Assembly (NCBI GenBank): GCA_006742785.1 | Contig: AP019756.1 | Span: 1-61,451, forward strand | Source of the DNA: Nitrosomonas stercoris | GTDB taxonomy: Bacteria; Pseudomonadota; Gammaproteobacteria; Burkholderiales; Nitrosomonadaceae | Direction of reading: 5' to 3' | DNA: 61,451 nt | Part shown: in pieces, positions 50,806-58,927 of the stretch | Numbering within the stretch: position 1 is the first letter of the stretch | Layout of the letters: every line of letters begins with the position of its first letter | Program-made: the position numbers and the translations under genes | The notes under the pieces: model-generated | Seen by the model: the letters and a program-made list of their open reading frames with translations, nothing else | What the model was told of the DNA's origin: nothing | Databases searched by the model: none

Positions 50806-52800
50806 TTATCGGCTGTGCACATCCATATCAGTAGTGCCGAGGCTGTCAAACAGCCTGGCAAATTCACGTATTTTTACAAGCGCCAAATCTTCGCAGGCAG
50901 CAGCTTGCAAGGTAGCATCTTCGGGGGTTGGGTTTTCTTCAACCATGTTTATAATATCTACAAGCATCGAAGCATTGGATTCTGAGCTTTCTAAATCGGA
51001 AAAATCCCCTTCGACATAATAGTCGCTACGTTGCATCTGTCCGTTATAAAGCCGCCAATTTGTGAGTGGTAGCGGTAACGGTACCGGCTCGGTGCGCAAC
51101 TCGCCTCCGGCGGAAACTTTGTGCATAGGCACTGCGGTAAATCGGCGCATAAAATACGCATCTTCGTAATAGCGTATCTTCTCGGCCATGATGATTGGAA
51201 TGCCTGCACGGTGGACGAGCTCTTTTTCTTTATCAAGCTGTAGTAGTTCCTGTGGCAGCATCAAGGCACGCGATACTAATGTTTCAGTTTCGGTCTTACT
51301 GTATCGACCTACGTTCAAAACACCCACATTCGCATGTTGAGTGGACTGCGCCACCGCCGTAATATTACCAATCATTTTTGAGTATTCCTCGGCCTCCCCA
51401 ATCTGCGATGGCGTATAGAAAATCTTCACGCCCATGTTATTTATGATCGAATGAGCATCTTCCTTGCCATAGGTTGATTCAAGCTGGGAATTGTTTTGTA
51501 TAATCAAAGCTAGACGCATGTTATATCCCGCCATGAAACCAACTCCCTTAGCCAGAATTTCTATCTTTCCAGCCGCGGTCAATTCATCTAGCATAAGTAA
51601 GCACTGGTATTTCAAAGCAGGATTTTGTTCTGGTAATTCCTTGACGTTCTCATTTATCAGCTGAGAGAAAAAAAGATTGACGATGAATTGCGCTTGTGCC
51701 ACTTCTCCTGCTGGAATATGAATGTAGATTGTCATCTTACGTTTACGCAGGTTGCGCAAATCAAAGTCATTGGCGCTGGTGGCTTTGTCTGTCACCGGAC
51801 TACTAAAAACCTCCAAAGTCGATGTAAACGTAGATAAGATGTTTTTCAACGTGTCATCTGACCCGTTTAAAAATCGATTGAGATAATCCTGACATTCACG
51901 CGACAAGGGCTGTGCTGTGTTCTGTCGCGCCGCAATAACTTCACGTAGATATAGAGCCGTATCCTTGCCCTTACCTGATGCCTGACGCAGAACTTCTCCC
52001 ATAGTATGTGGTAAACGTGGCGTTTCCAGTACTAGCATGGCGAGTCCTACAAATAAATTCCGCGAACTGTTAGACCAGAAAGGATCGCCTCGTTCCGGCG
52101 TTTTGAAAATGATTGCAGCTAAGGAACGCAGATCATTGACTCGGAAAAGTGGATTTTTGGAAACATACGAAAGTGGATTCCAACGGTGCGTCGTTTCAGA
52201 AAAAGGGCTCCAGTAGAAAACCTCATTGCCCAGATGTTTTCTACGAAATGCGGAAGTTAGGTTATAGTTTTCCCCTTTAACATCTAGCACCACGGCAGAC
52301 TCACGAAATGTAAGTAAATTGGGAATAACAAACCCCACACCTTTACCGGTGCGGGTAGGTGCAGCCAATAGCACAAACTCGAAGCCTGGAAGGCGCATTA
52401 AATCTTGAGCAAAACGGCCTAAACAAATGCCATTTTCAGAAAATAACCCTTCACCATCAATGTCTTTCCGATTAGCGAAACGACCCTTTCCATAGACATG
52501 TCGATTATGGGGGCGATATGCCATTATCATGCCAAATGGAATGGCAAGACATAAAAAGAAACCAGTAAAATAACTTCCTATAACCTTGGCCTTTTGGCGA
52601 GGCGTTTCAATAGATGCAGTGGCATCAAAAATAGTATGAATATTGGCCTTCAGGGGGTTTTCATGGAACGAAGCGTACAATACCATTCCAGATACCCAAA
52701 AAGCGCAATAAACTAGCCCGCCGAGTGACAGCAGGCCAATTGCTACGCCAACCCATTTTCTTAGGGTCATATCTGCAAATATAGAAGTTTTTTTAGGCAT
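50806..52800 (-). CDS. virD4: VirD4/TraG coupling protein
   Basis: Hexameric ATPase that links the relaxosome to the channel. From ATG 52800 (AAGGT seven bases upstream; a longer frame to 52848 is less likely) the protein has 664 aa. It has two N-terminal TM helices, Walker A APTRTGKGVGFVIPNLL and Walker B CLLMLDELTAAGK, plus the TraG motif IIQNNSQLESTYG. Overlaps the virB11 end by 8 bp. Confidence 0.95.
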   Translation of the reverse strand: MPKKTSIFADMTLRKWVGVAIGLLSLGGLVYCAFWVSGMVLYASFHENPLKANIHTIFDATASIETPRQKAKVIGSYFTGFFLCLAIPFGMIMAYRPHNRHVYGKGRFANRKDIDGEGLFSENGICLGRFAQDLMRLPGFEFVLLAAPTRTGKGVGFVIPNLLTFRESAVVLDVKGENYNLTSAFRRKHLGNEVFYWSPFSETTHRWNPLSYVSKNPLFRVNDLRSLAAIIFKTPERGDPFWSNSSRNLFVGLAMLVLETPRLPHTMGEVLRQASGKGKDTALYLREVIAARQNTAQPLSRECQDYLNRFLNGSDDTLKNILSTFTSTLEVFSSPVTDKATSANDFDLRNLRKRKMTIYIHIPAGEVAQAQFIVNLFFSQLINENVKELPEQNPALKYQCLLMLDELTAAGKIEILAKGVGFMAGYNMRLALIIQNNSQLESTYGKEDAHSIINNMGVKIFYTPSQIGEAEEYSKMIGNITAVAQSTQHANVGVLNVGRYSKTETETLVSRALMLPQELLQLDKEKELVHRAGIPIIMAEKIRYYEDAYFMRRFTAVPMHKVSAGGELRTEPVPLPLPLTNWRLYNGQMQRSDYYVEGDFSDLESSESNASMLVDIINMVEENPTPEDATLQAAACEDLALVKIREFARLFDSLGTTDMDVHSR

Positions 52801-53911
52801 AATCTTTACCTTGTGCGATGGCATATTTACGCTTCGGGTTGTAATCAATTTCTACAACACGGCGCTGACCGGTGCGCCTGTCAACTTCAATCTGCACCAC
52901 AATATCAACTGTTAAATGAATCAATCTTTTAATGACATCGTAATCTAACCCAGCGCCCACGGAATCAGACTTCACCATCATCATCATTTGCTCGTAAGCC
53001 ATCGCAGGATTTTCACCATGGCAGCTTGTGAGGGTGCCGGGGTGTCCACTTAATGCAGCGCGAAGAAAATACAAACACTCTGAGCCGCGCATCTCGGCCA
53101 AGAGGATTCGATCTGGCCTCATCCTAAGGCAGCTAAGCAATGCGTCTTTAGCTGACAAAATAGGCGTATTAGAACCAGGGCGGGTCTTTGCATTGTCGTA
53201 AAGCAAGTGCACCACATTAGGCTGTGTTAGGCTTAATTCATGAGCATCTTCTATAGTAATGATACGTTCGCCAGGGTCGATTACATCGACTAACGCTTTC
53301 ATTACCGTTGTTTTTCCGGAGCCTGTGGCTCCAGATAAAACAATATTCTGGCGGTACTGGACTGCCTTTTTTAGAAACTCAATGATCTTGCCTGCCTTAA
53401 GCAAACTAAGTAGTTCTTTTTCATACGGTTTGATGGAAAAGGTTGATTGAGTGGTGCCTTGGAACATACCTTGCTCATTCATTTCCTTTAAGGAAATACG
53501 CACTCGTGAGGGCTGACGAAGTGTAAAAGAAACGTGCCCACGCAGAACGCCAGGTTCCATGACAAGCTGTACCCGCGAGTTATCTTTTAAAGAGCCAGAT
53601 AATATCGGATAGGCCGCACTCCAACCCTGTGCGGAATTGATATAGGTCGCTATCGCGCCACCAAGCGACAACAAACTATGCTGATTGATCTGAGGTACGT
53701 TGTAACTGTTCCATTGGTCTGTATACACCCAAACCAGGCCGTCATCGTTGACGGCAATTTCAGTTACACGAGGATTTTCACGCCACTGTTTGTATGGTGC
53801 AAGATACGCCTGTATCGCAGCGTCATCCTCTAGCGGGATGTAGTCCGGTTTAGGGAACAATCCCGCAACGCCAAGTTCGGTTTCAATAGGTTGTAAAACT
53901 GTCGGATTCAT
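52793..53911 (-). CDS. virB11: VirB11 traffic ATPase
   Basis: 372-aa secretion ATPase: Walker A LSGATGSGKTTV, Asp box ITIEDAHEL, Walker B RPDRILLAEMRG and His box TLTSCHGENP. Complete and normal in length. Parent of the fragment at 49201. 3 bp after virB10. Confidence 0.95.
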   Translation of the reverse strand: MNPTVLQPIETELGVAGLFPKPDYIPLEDDAAIQAYLAPYKQWRENPRVTEIAVNDDGLVWVYTDQWNSYNVPQINQHSLLSLGGAIATYINSAQGWSAAYPILSGSLKDNSRVQLVMEPGVLRGHVSFTLRQPSRVRISLKEMNEQGMFQGTTQSTFSIKPYEKELLSLLKAGKIIEFLKKAVQYRQNIVLSGATGSGKTTVMKALVDVIDPGERIITIEDAHELSLTQPNVVHLLYDNAKTRPGSNTPILSAKDALLSCLRMRPDRILLAEMRGSECLYFLRAALSGHPGTLTSCHGENPAMAYEQMMMMVKSDSVGAGLDYDVIKRLIHLTVDIVVQIEVDRRTGQRRVVEIDYNPKRKYAIAQGKDYA

Positions 53912-53914
53912 ACC

Positions 53915-55048
53915 TTAATCCCCGTAAACATCATCAAACCAGAGGTCTTTACTGACATAAATCATAAGACGAGCCCCACGATTGGCGCTCAGAGTGGGCC
54001 TGATATTAATCGTGGCATTTAAAACTTTTTCGGAAACATTTTTGCTGGATCGTGCGGTTGAGGAGCCATAAATCGTTCCGCCAGAACGTTGCTGACGAGC
54101 TATGGCGATATCTACAGCATCATCAATCAAAGATAGAAGTAGCGCTGCACCTAGACGTTCTGGCCAATGGTTATCGACAAAGCCACCAACACCCATCGTC
54201 CCTACTCCATCAGCTGCGCCGCTGTCTACGTCGATGACATAACCATCCGTAGTTTTGATGCGCTCCCATACTACGGCAATGCGAGAATCACCATGCTGCA
54301 ACGTTTGGCCGTATTGGCCAACAACAGTAGAACCACGAGCAACGAGCAATCTCGTGCCGTCATCCGAATAAATGTCGTCGGGTATTACACAGCCACTTTG
54401 GCCCGGCACATTACTAAAGAGCTGGGTTTGCAAGATACATGGGATATAAGAGCCACGTGCGATAACAAGGGAGCGATCCCCTAACTCAGCCGCACTCGCC
54501 TGTTCAGTTTTCGAAGGCATATCTTTTCGGCTTGTCAGGCGTGCTTGATCTTGCACCGTAGCAGGGCGGCTGTTGTTTTCGCCAGAGAGCATCATAGGCG
54601 GTGGCGCGGGCACACTGGCGGGATCGTGCCCGGAGTATTGACCAGTTGCGACGCCAGCTAAAGGAATGGGCGCAGCGTTCGTGACAGGGCTGGGCTGATA
54701 AAAATTCTCAGGCAATTGTTTTGGAGGTGGAGATTGTTCCGGTTGTACCTGTGGATCAACAAAAAGATCATTTACACTAAAATCGCGGCTTTGACGTTGA
54801 TTTGCACTCGCACTGGCTTCAGCTTGTTTGGCTAATTGGCTCGCTTCACGCTCAGCTCGCCAATCGGATAATTTCATCTTTCCAAACCAAATAACCAGCA
54901 ACAAGGCGGCCAGAAAAACACCAAACATCAGCGCCAGAGTGAATACCCTTGAACGGAACACTTTATCTTGTTTAATCTCACCCTTGAATTCGTGAGACTC
55001 TTCTAATGGTTCCTGATCGAAATCTTCTTCTTTAATGGCATCACTCAT
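53915..55048 (-). CDS. virB10: VirB10 channel scaffold
   Basis: 377-aa protein: cytosolic N-terminus, one TM helix (about 35-57), Pro-rich linker (QPEQSPPPKQLPE) and a TrbI/VirB10 beta-barrel domain (LVIARGSYIPCILQTQLFSN, VARGSTVVGQYGQ, GAALLLSLIDD). Spans the envelope and senses ATP use by VirB11/VirD4. Overlaps virB9 by 4 bp. Confidence 0.95.
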   Translation of the reverse strand: MSDAIKEEDFDQEPLEESHEFKGEIKQDKVFRSRVFTLALMFGVFLAALLLVIWFGKMKLSDWRAEREASQLAKQAEASASANQRQSRDFSVNDLFVDPQVQPEQSPPPKQLPENFYQPSPVTNAAPIPLAGVATGQYSGHDPASVPAPPPMMLSGENNSRPATVQDQARLTSRKDMPSKTEQASAAELGDRSLVIARGSYIPCILQTQLFSNVPGQSGCVIPDDIYSDDGTRLLVARGSTVVGQYGQTLQHGDSRIAVVWERIKTTDGYVIDVDSGAADGVGTMGVGGFVDNHWPERLGAALLLSLIDDAVDIAIARQQRSGGTIYGSSTARSSKNVSEKVLNATINIRPTLSANRGARLMIYVSKDLWFDDVYGD

Positions 55049-55800
55049 TTTTGTCTCCTTGCGTTAATAGATGGAGTTTCCACAAGAAGTGCAGAGGATT
55101 TAAAACCATCGTTAAAAACGCCGATGATGGCTTTGTCCAACCGTAGATTCCACTGTTTAGCAATTCCGTGTACTACGATGGCACCATCTTTAGCTTTGTG
55201 AAAATTAGTCAGCCATTCGTCGCGGCTGCCGGGCGAAGATTCGTAGATGACGGGAATATCTGTATTTTCTGGGAAATAAAAATATGTAAACTTTCCATCA
55301 TCAAAGACTCGCGAAGGACGAATATCAATACTGGTATTCACCAGCTCCATTGAATAACTCATGTTCGCCTGGCGAACATGATCATGAACAGGGTTTTTTT
55401 GCGACCCTGTGAAGGGAGCGTAAGAAAACATGATTTTTGACACGCGGTTTGAGCGTACCGTGCCTCTATAGGCTGGCACAATATCAAACACATAAGAGTG
55501 CTTGCTTGTGGCGACAATGATTGTGCCGGGCTTAGCGGTCTTTAATGGCGCTATAAAAACGCGGTTTCCAACCTTTGCAACATCCCAATCGACGATGCCA
55601 CCGCCTGCGATATCTTCAACGGTTTCCGATTTACCAAACTCAATAACGGTAGGGCTACCCACGTAACCTACAACCCTTACGACTGTATTATCTGTATAGC
55701 GCACAGTACGAACGCGAGTATTATCAGGGCTCGCGCTGAAATCCAGTCCTTGAGCGTGCAAAGGTAGTGACAGAACCAGGGCAATCAGAATTGTTCTCAT
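55045..55800 (-). CDS. virB9: VirB9 outer-membrane-complex protein
   Basis: 251 aa with signal peptide (MRTILIALVLSLPLHAQG), the N-terminal domain with GDWDVAK-type strand VDWDVAKVGNRVFIAP and the C-terminal FYFPENTDIPVIY and VVHGIAKQWNLR motifs. It carries a palindrome copy (55362-55378) in frame as QANM. Overlaps virB8 and virB10. Confidence 0.93.
   Translation of the reverse strand: MRTILIALVLSLPLHAQGLDFSASPDNTRVRTVRYTDNTVVRVVGYVGSPTVIEFGKSETVEDIAGGGIVDWDVAKVGNRVFIAPLKTAKPGTIIVATSKHSYVFDIVPAYRGTVRSNRVSKIMFSYAPFTGSQKNPVHDHVRQANMSYSMELVNTSIDIRPSRVFDDGKFTYFYFPENTDIPVIYESSPGSRDEWLTNFHKAKDGAIVVHGIAKQWNLRLDKAIIGVFNDGFKSSALLVETPSINARRQK
55362..55378. promoter_or_regulatory. Palindrome copy inside virB9
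   Basis: TGTTCGCCTGGCGAACA, perfect arms, within coding sequence. Confidence 0.6.
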
Positions 55801-56504
55801 TGATCGCCTCCTATGAATTCATCATCAGTTTGATAACCTAAGACTGTAAAGCCGAATGGGTTATCAATGGCCTCCTGTTCACTAATGAACAAGCTGGACT
55901 CATATTCATAACGAAGCGTAGCAACCTTATGTGTTGTGTGGGTGTTTTTCGCGCGCAAGTCACGTTGTTCAACCGAGAAACGAACGGTAGCAAACTTTTG
56001 TCCGTTCGTTTCTGTTAGCGAGATACTGATTATTTTTGGCGAAAGTGCGATATTCTTGCCGAGTTGCTTATCAAGAGCTTGAGGGCCGTCAAAGAGTCCG
56101 TTATATTCTTTCCATGGAATGTCACCGGCAAGACTCTTAACCGTGTTGTAGTCATCCTGTATCAGATAATAGTTATAACGTTCACGGGCAACAACAAACT
56201 TATTTACCCAATGCTTGTCAGCTAATTCAGATTCCGCTACGTAGTCTTGCACGGTTTGACCAATAGTAGTTGCACCGGTCAAATTGTCTACTCGTACAAC
56301 GTAAGGCACTAGCTGCTTAAGTGGCACGAGTACGGCCATAGCAATGGCCAAAGCAACAACTGCGCAGGCGAGCACGTAATTAAGCGCGACATGACGAGTT
56401 AGAGAGTTGCGTAAATTGGCATTTAATTCAGCCTCCCAAGTAACGTCGCGCAAGTCGTCATTTGGGGTAATGTCACCAAGATTTTTCGTGTTTTCCTTTT
56501 TCAT
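55797..56504 (-). CDS. virB8: VirB8 assembly factor
   Basis: 235-aa inner-membrane protein: short cytosolic part, one TM (about 42-63), then the periplasmic NTF2-like domain (VVRVDNLTGATTIGQTV, FVVARERYNYYLIQDDYNTV, RFSVEQRD). Normal length and order. Confidence 0.94.
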   Translation of the reverse strand: MKKENTKNLGDITPNDDLRDVTWEAELNANLRNSLTRHVALNYVLACAVVALAIAMAVLVPLKQLVPYVVRVDNLTGATTIGQTVQDYVAESELADKHWVNKFVVARERYNYYLIQDDYNTVKSLAGDIPWKEYNGLFDGPQALDKQLGKNIALSPKIISISLTETNGQKFATVRFSVEQRDLRAKNTHTTHKVATLRYEYESSLFISEQEAIDNPFGFTVLGYQTDDEFIGGDQ

Positions 56505-56563
56505 ATTTTTCCTTCCAGTCCGCAGTTTGTGGAATAATTCTGGTTTCGGTATCCGTAATTATT

Positions 56564-56773
56564 CTAATTCGGCCTTGTTTGAGAAGTGTCACTGATTACC
56601 GGCTTCAAATCCGTAGGTACTGCCTTTGACGGAACGAGCGCTCTAGCTCTAGCTGGGTGTAAAACATTGATTGGCTGCCTAGCCGATTCTTTACCTGTTG
56701 GGTACTCAAGCTCTGGTACAGATGAGCAACCAACAAAAAAAAGACAAAAAAAGGCCACCTGCAAGATTTTCAT
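56564..56773 (-). CDS. virB7: VirB7 lipoprotein
   Basis: 69 aa with a lipoprotein signal (FFCLFFVGCSS, lipidated Cys16). Stabilises VirB9 in the outer-membrane core. The mature part is Pro-rich (PTGKESARQPINVLHPAR). Confidence 0.85.
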   Translation of the reverse strand: MKILQVAFFCLFFVGCSSVPELEYPTGKESARQPINVLHPARARALVPSKAVPTDLKPVISDTSQTRPN

Positions 56774-56829
56774 AGCGAAAATTCCTTCTAAGTAATGCGA
56801 AACGAAATGGGGTATTACATGGGTTTAGT

Positions 56830-57996
56830 TTATTTTGTAATCGTGCCTGTTCCTCGCTTGGTAGATGCGCCAGACTGAAAGCCAGTACGAGCAGCGCTGA
56901 GGGCAGAGCGATGGCTTAAGGCAGAACGGGTACCACTACCAATTTGTGCCATCGTATTAATTCCTGCCATAGCCGATCTCATGGCGGGAGAAGAACCCAC
57001 CGCTTTGCCTAGTCCCGTTTGGGATGCACGACCGGCCATATAACCTGCACCTGCGCCGGCAATTTTGCTCGCCGCGTGGGTTGCTTTTGCAGTATTTGAT
57101 AGTGCAGATCCGGTTGGATTTACGGTCCAACGGGCGGCTTGCGCTAACGACATAATATTTAATGCGACACCGCCAGCTAAATCAGCACCGACCTGTGCTC
57201 CCTTGAATGTTAGGTAAATCAAAATACCAACAGACAACACAGCAGCTAGAGTTTCACTTACATAATCTAAGGTTTCAGGAGCATGTGTACTTAATACGGA
57301 TGCGTACCCTTCTATAACCCCTAAACCTAAACCGACAATGGCAGAAATTACCACCGCAGTAAAAATGTACTTGAGTGTGCCGCTCAACCAGGTATTGAAA
57401 AATTGAGCGGTTCCCTGAAAAGCCAAACAAGCGATAAACAGAGGCCCAAGCGCGAAGAAAACAGCTAGAGAAAAATCTATGACAATCATGTTGATTGCTG
57501 CGACAAAGACATACAGCACTATGAAACCAATCATGAAAGATCCACCAATTAGGGGAACGATACCTGATAGATCAGAACCGGTAAGGCCGATTTCTAAATG
57601 CTCAAAACTGTAATCAAGAATCTTTTTATAAGCGTTTGCCGAATCTTTTAAGACAGTATCTAATTGGGTGTAAATATCCGCAGTTGTACTGCTAAATAAT
57701 CCAGTTAAGCCTTCGCGCAATTCGTGAGCGATAACCATTACATTACTGGCGTAAGCACCACCCACTAAACACAGGGAAAATATCAGAAAAACGCGGAGTG
57801 AGTTGAAAAATACATCCAATAAATGATCTTGCCCCCCAGCACCGCGAATCACCTTATAGCCTTGCCACATGATTGAAATTGTCAGGCCAAGGAGCAATAC
57901 TGGAGTGACCCACGTAATCAATGTATTTGGAATGCTGCTCCATGACGCAATCATGCCAAGAATTGTGTCTGCCTGAGTTTTAACTACGCCAGCCAT
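56830..57996 (-). CDS. virB6: VirB6 inner-membrane channel protein
   Basis: 388-aa polytopic TrbL/VirB6 family protein with about six TM helices and the conserved tryptophan-type loop PLFIACLAFQGTAQFFNTWLSG. Gly/Ala/Ser-rich C-terminal tail. Follows the exclusion-type lipoprotein. Confidence 0.9.
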   Translation of the reverse strand: MAGVVKTQADTILGMIASWSSIPNTLITWVTPVLLLGLTISIMWQGYKVIRGAGGQDHLLDVFFNSLRVFLIFSLCLVGGAYASNVMVIAHELREGLTGLFSSTTADIYTQLDTVLKDSANAYKKILDYSFEHLEIGLTGSDLSGIVPLIGGSFMIGFIVLYVFVAAINMIVIDFSLAVFFALGPLFIACLAFQGTAQFFNTWLSGTLKYIFTAVVISAIVGLGLGVIEGYASVLSTHAPETLDYVSETLAAVLSVGILIYLTFKGAQVGADLAGGVALNIMSLAQAARWTVNPTGSALSNTAKATHAASKIAGAGAGYMAGRASQTGLGKAVGSSPAMRSAMAGINTMAQIGSGTRSALSHRSALSAARTGFQSGASTKRGTGTITK

Positions 57997-58007
57997 GATT
58001 TTCTACC

Positions 58008-58217
58008 TTATTCCAGATTGCCAAAAACACTTGATTTGGTTTTGGTATCGTCCTGCTGATTTTCTTCCTTCTCAGGTTGTTTATTCTCTGCGCTGCTTTC
58101 AAGCTTCCCAAACACGCTGCTTTCTTTTTCAAGCATCTTTTTGGCGTTGTCACCATCGCACCCTGAAACTAGACTAGCGAAAAAAATAACTGAAATTGTT
58201 AGATAAATATGCTTCAT
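58008..58217 (-). CDS. Small lipoprotein, EexN-like position, with SSVFG-LE repeats
   Basis: 69-aa lipoprotein (SVIFFASLVSGC, lipidated Cys20) between virB5 and virB6, the place of the entry-exclusion lipoprotein in IncN and IncW systems. The mature part contains SSVFGKLE and ends SSVFGNLE; the preceding VirB5 ends SSVFGSLE. Overlaps virB5 by 4 bp. An exclusion role is inferred from position. Confidence 0.65.
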   Translation of the reverse strand: MKHIYLTISVIFFASLVSGCDGDNAKKMLEKESSVFGKLESSAENKQPEKEENQQDDTKTKSSVFGNLE

Positions 58218-58927
58218 TCCAAACTCCCAAAAACACTGCTTCTGTTTTCTAAAATTGCTCGCCTACCCTCTGCTTCGTTAGCTTTCACAACCAAAGCAGA
58301 TTGTGATTGGCGTTGCGAAAGTGCTAAATTAATGAGTGTATGCTCATTTTGTAACAGCGATTGCTCTGCCGCTATGCGGTTCGAAAGGTCGGTTGCAGCC
58401 TTTAAATCTGTGGCACGATCTACCTGCAATACTAATTGTTGCAATTGCGCTGCCCTCTCTTGCGAGGATTTAAGGGCATCGTTAATGAACGCAGCGTTTT
58501 CAGGTTCAGCATAAGCCTGGGCTTGGCATTGCAGCTTCGCATTCGAGTCATGAAAGCGGTCGCAATCCAATTTTTTTATGTTTTCGTAGATACGACGAGC
58601 GGCACTGCTTGCTCCGGTTTGCCCCAGTGTCAAAAGCCGGTTGTAACTTTGTATAAAATCGTCAGGTAATGTTTGGCGAGAAGCGTTATTCATAAGCTGA
58701 CCTAAACCACGTGAACCAGTTATAGAATCGTATTGCATTCTAAGCTGGGAATATTGCTGTTCCATGGCTCTTAATTGTTCCGTCCACTTGGCTATCTCTG
58801 CCATATGAGCCGTCCATGATTTCGATATGGCCGCTGTATCAGTTACCGGGATTTGGGCGTGGACAGAAGATGTGCCAAAAGTACTATATAAAAAAATGGT
58901 AAAAATAATAAATTTAAAAGTTTTCAT
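58214..58927 (-). CDS. virB5: VirB5 minor pilin/adhesin
   Basis: 237 aa, signal peptide (FIIFTIFLYSTFGTSSVHA), helical TraC/VirB5 domain (KWTEQLRAMEQQYSQLRMQYDSITGSRGLGQLMNN). Its extreme C-terminus NRSSVFGSLE is repeated in the next lipoprotein. Overlaps virB4 by 4 bp. Confidence 0.88.
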   Translation of the reverse strand: MKTFKFIIFTIFLYSTFGTSSVHAQIPVTDTAAISKSWTAHMAEIAKWTEQLRAMEQQYSQLRMQYDSITGSRGLGQLMNNASRQTLPDDFIQSYNRLLTLGQTGASSAARRIYENIKKLDCDRFHDSNAKLQCQAQAYAEPENAAFINDALKSSQERAAQLQQLVLQVDRATDLKAATDLSNRIAAEQSLLQNEHTLINLALSQRQSQSALVVKANEAEGRRAILENRSSVFGSLE

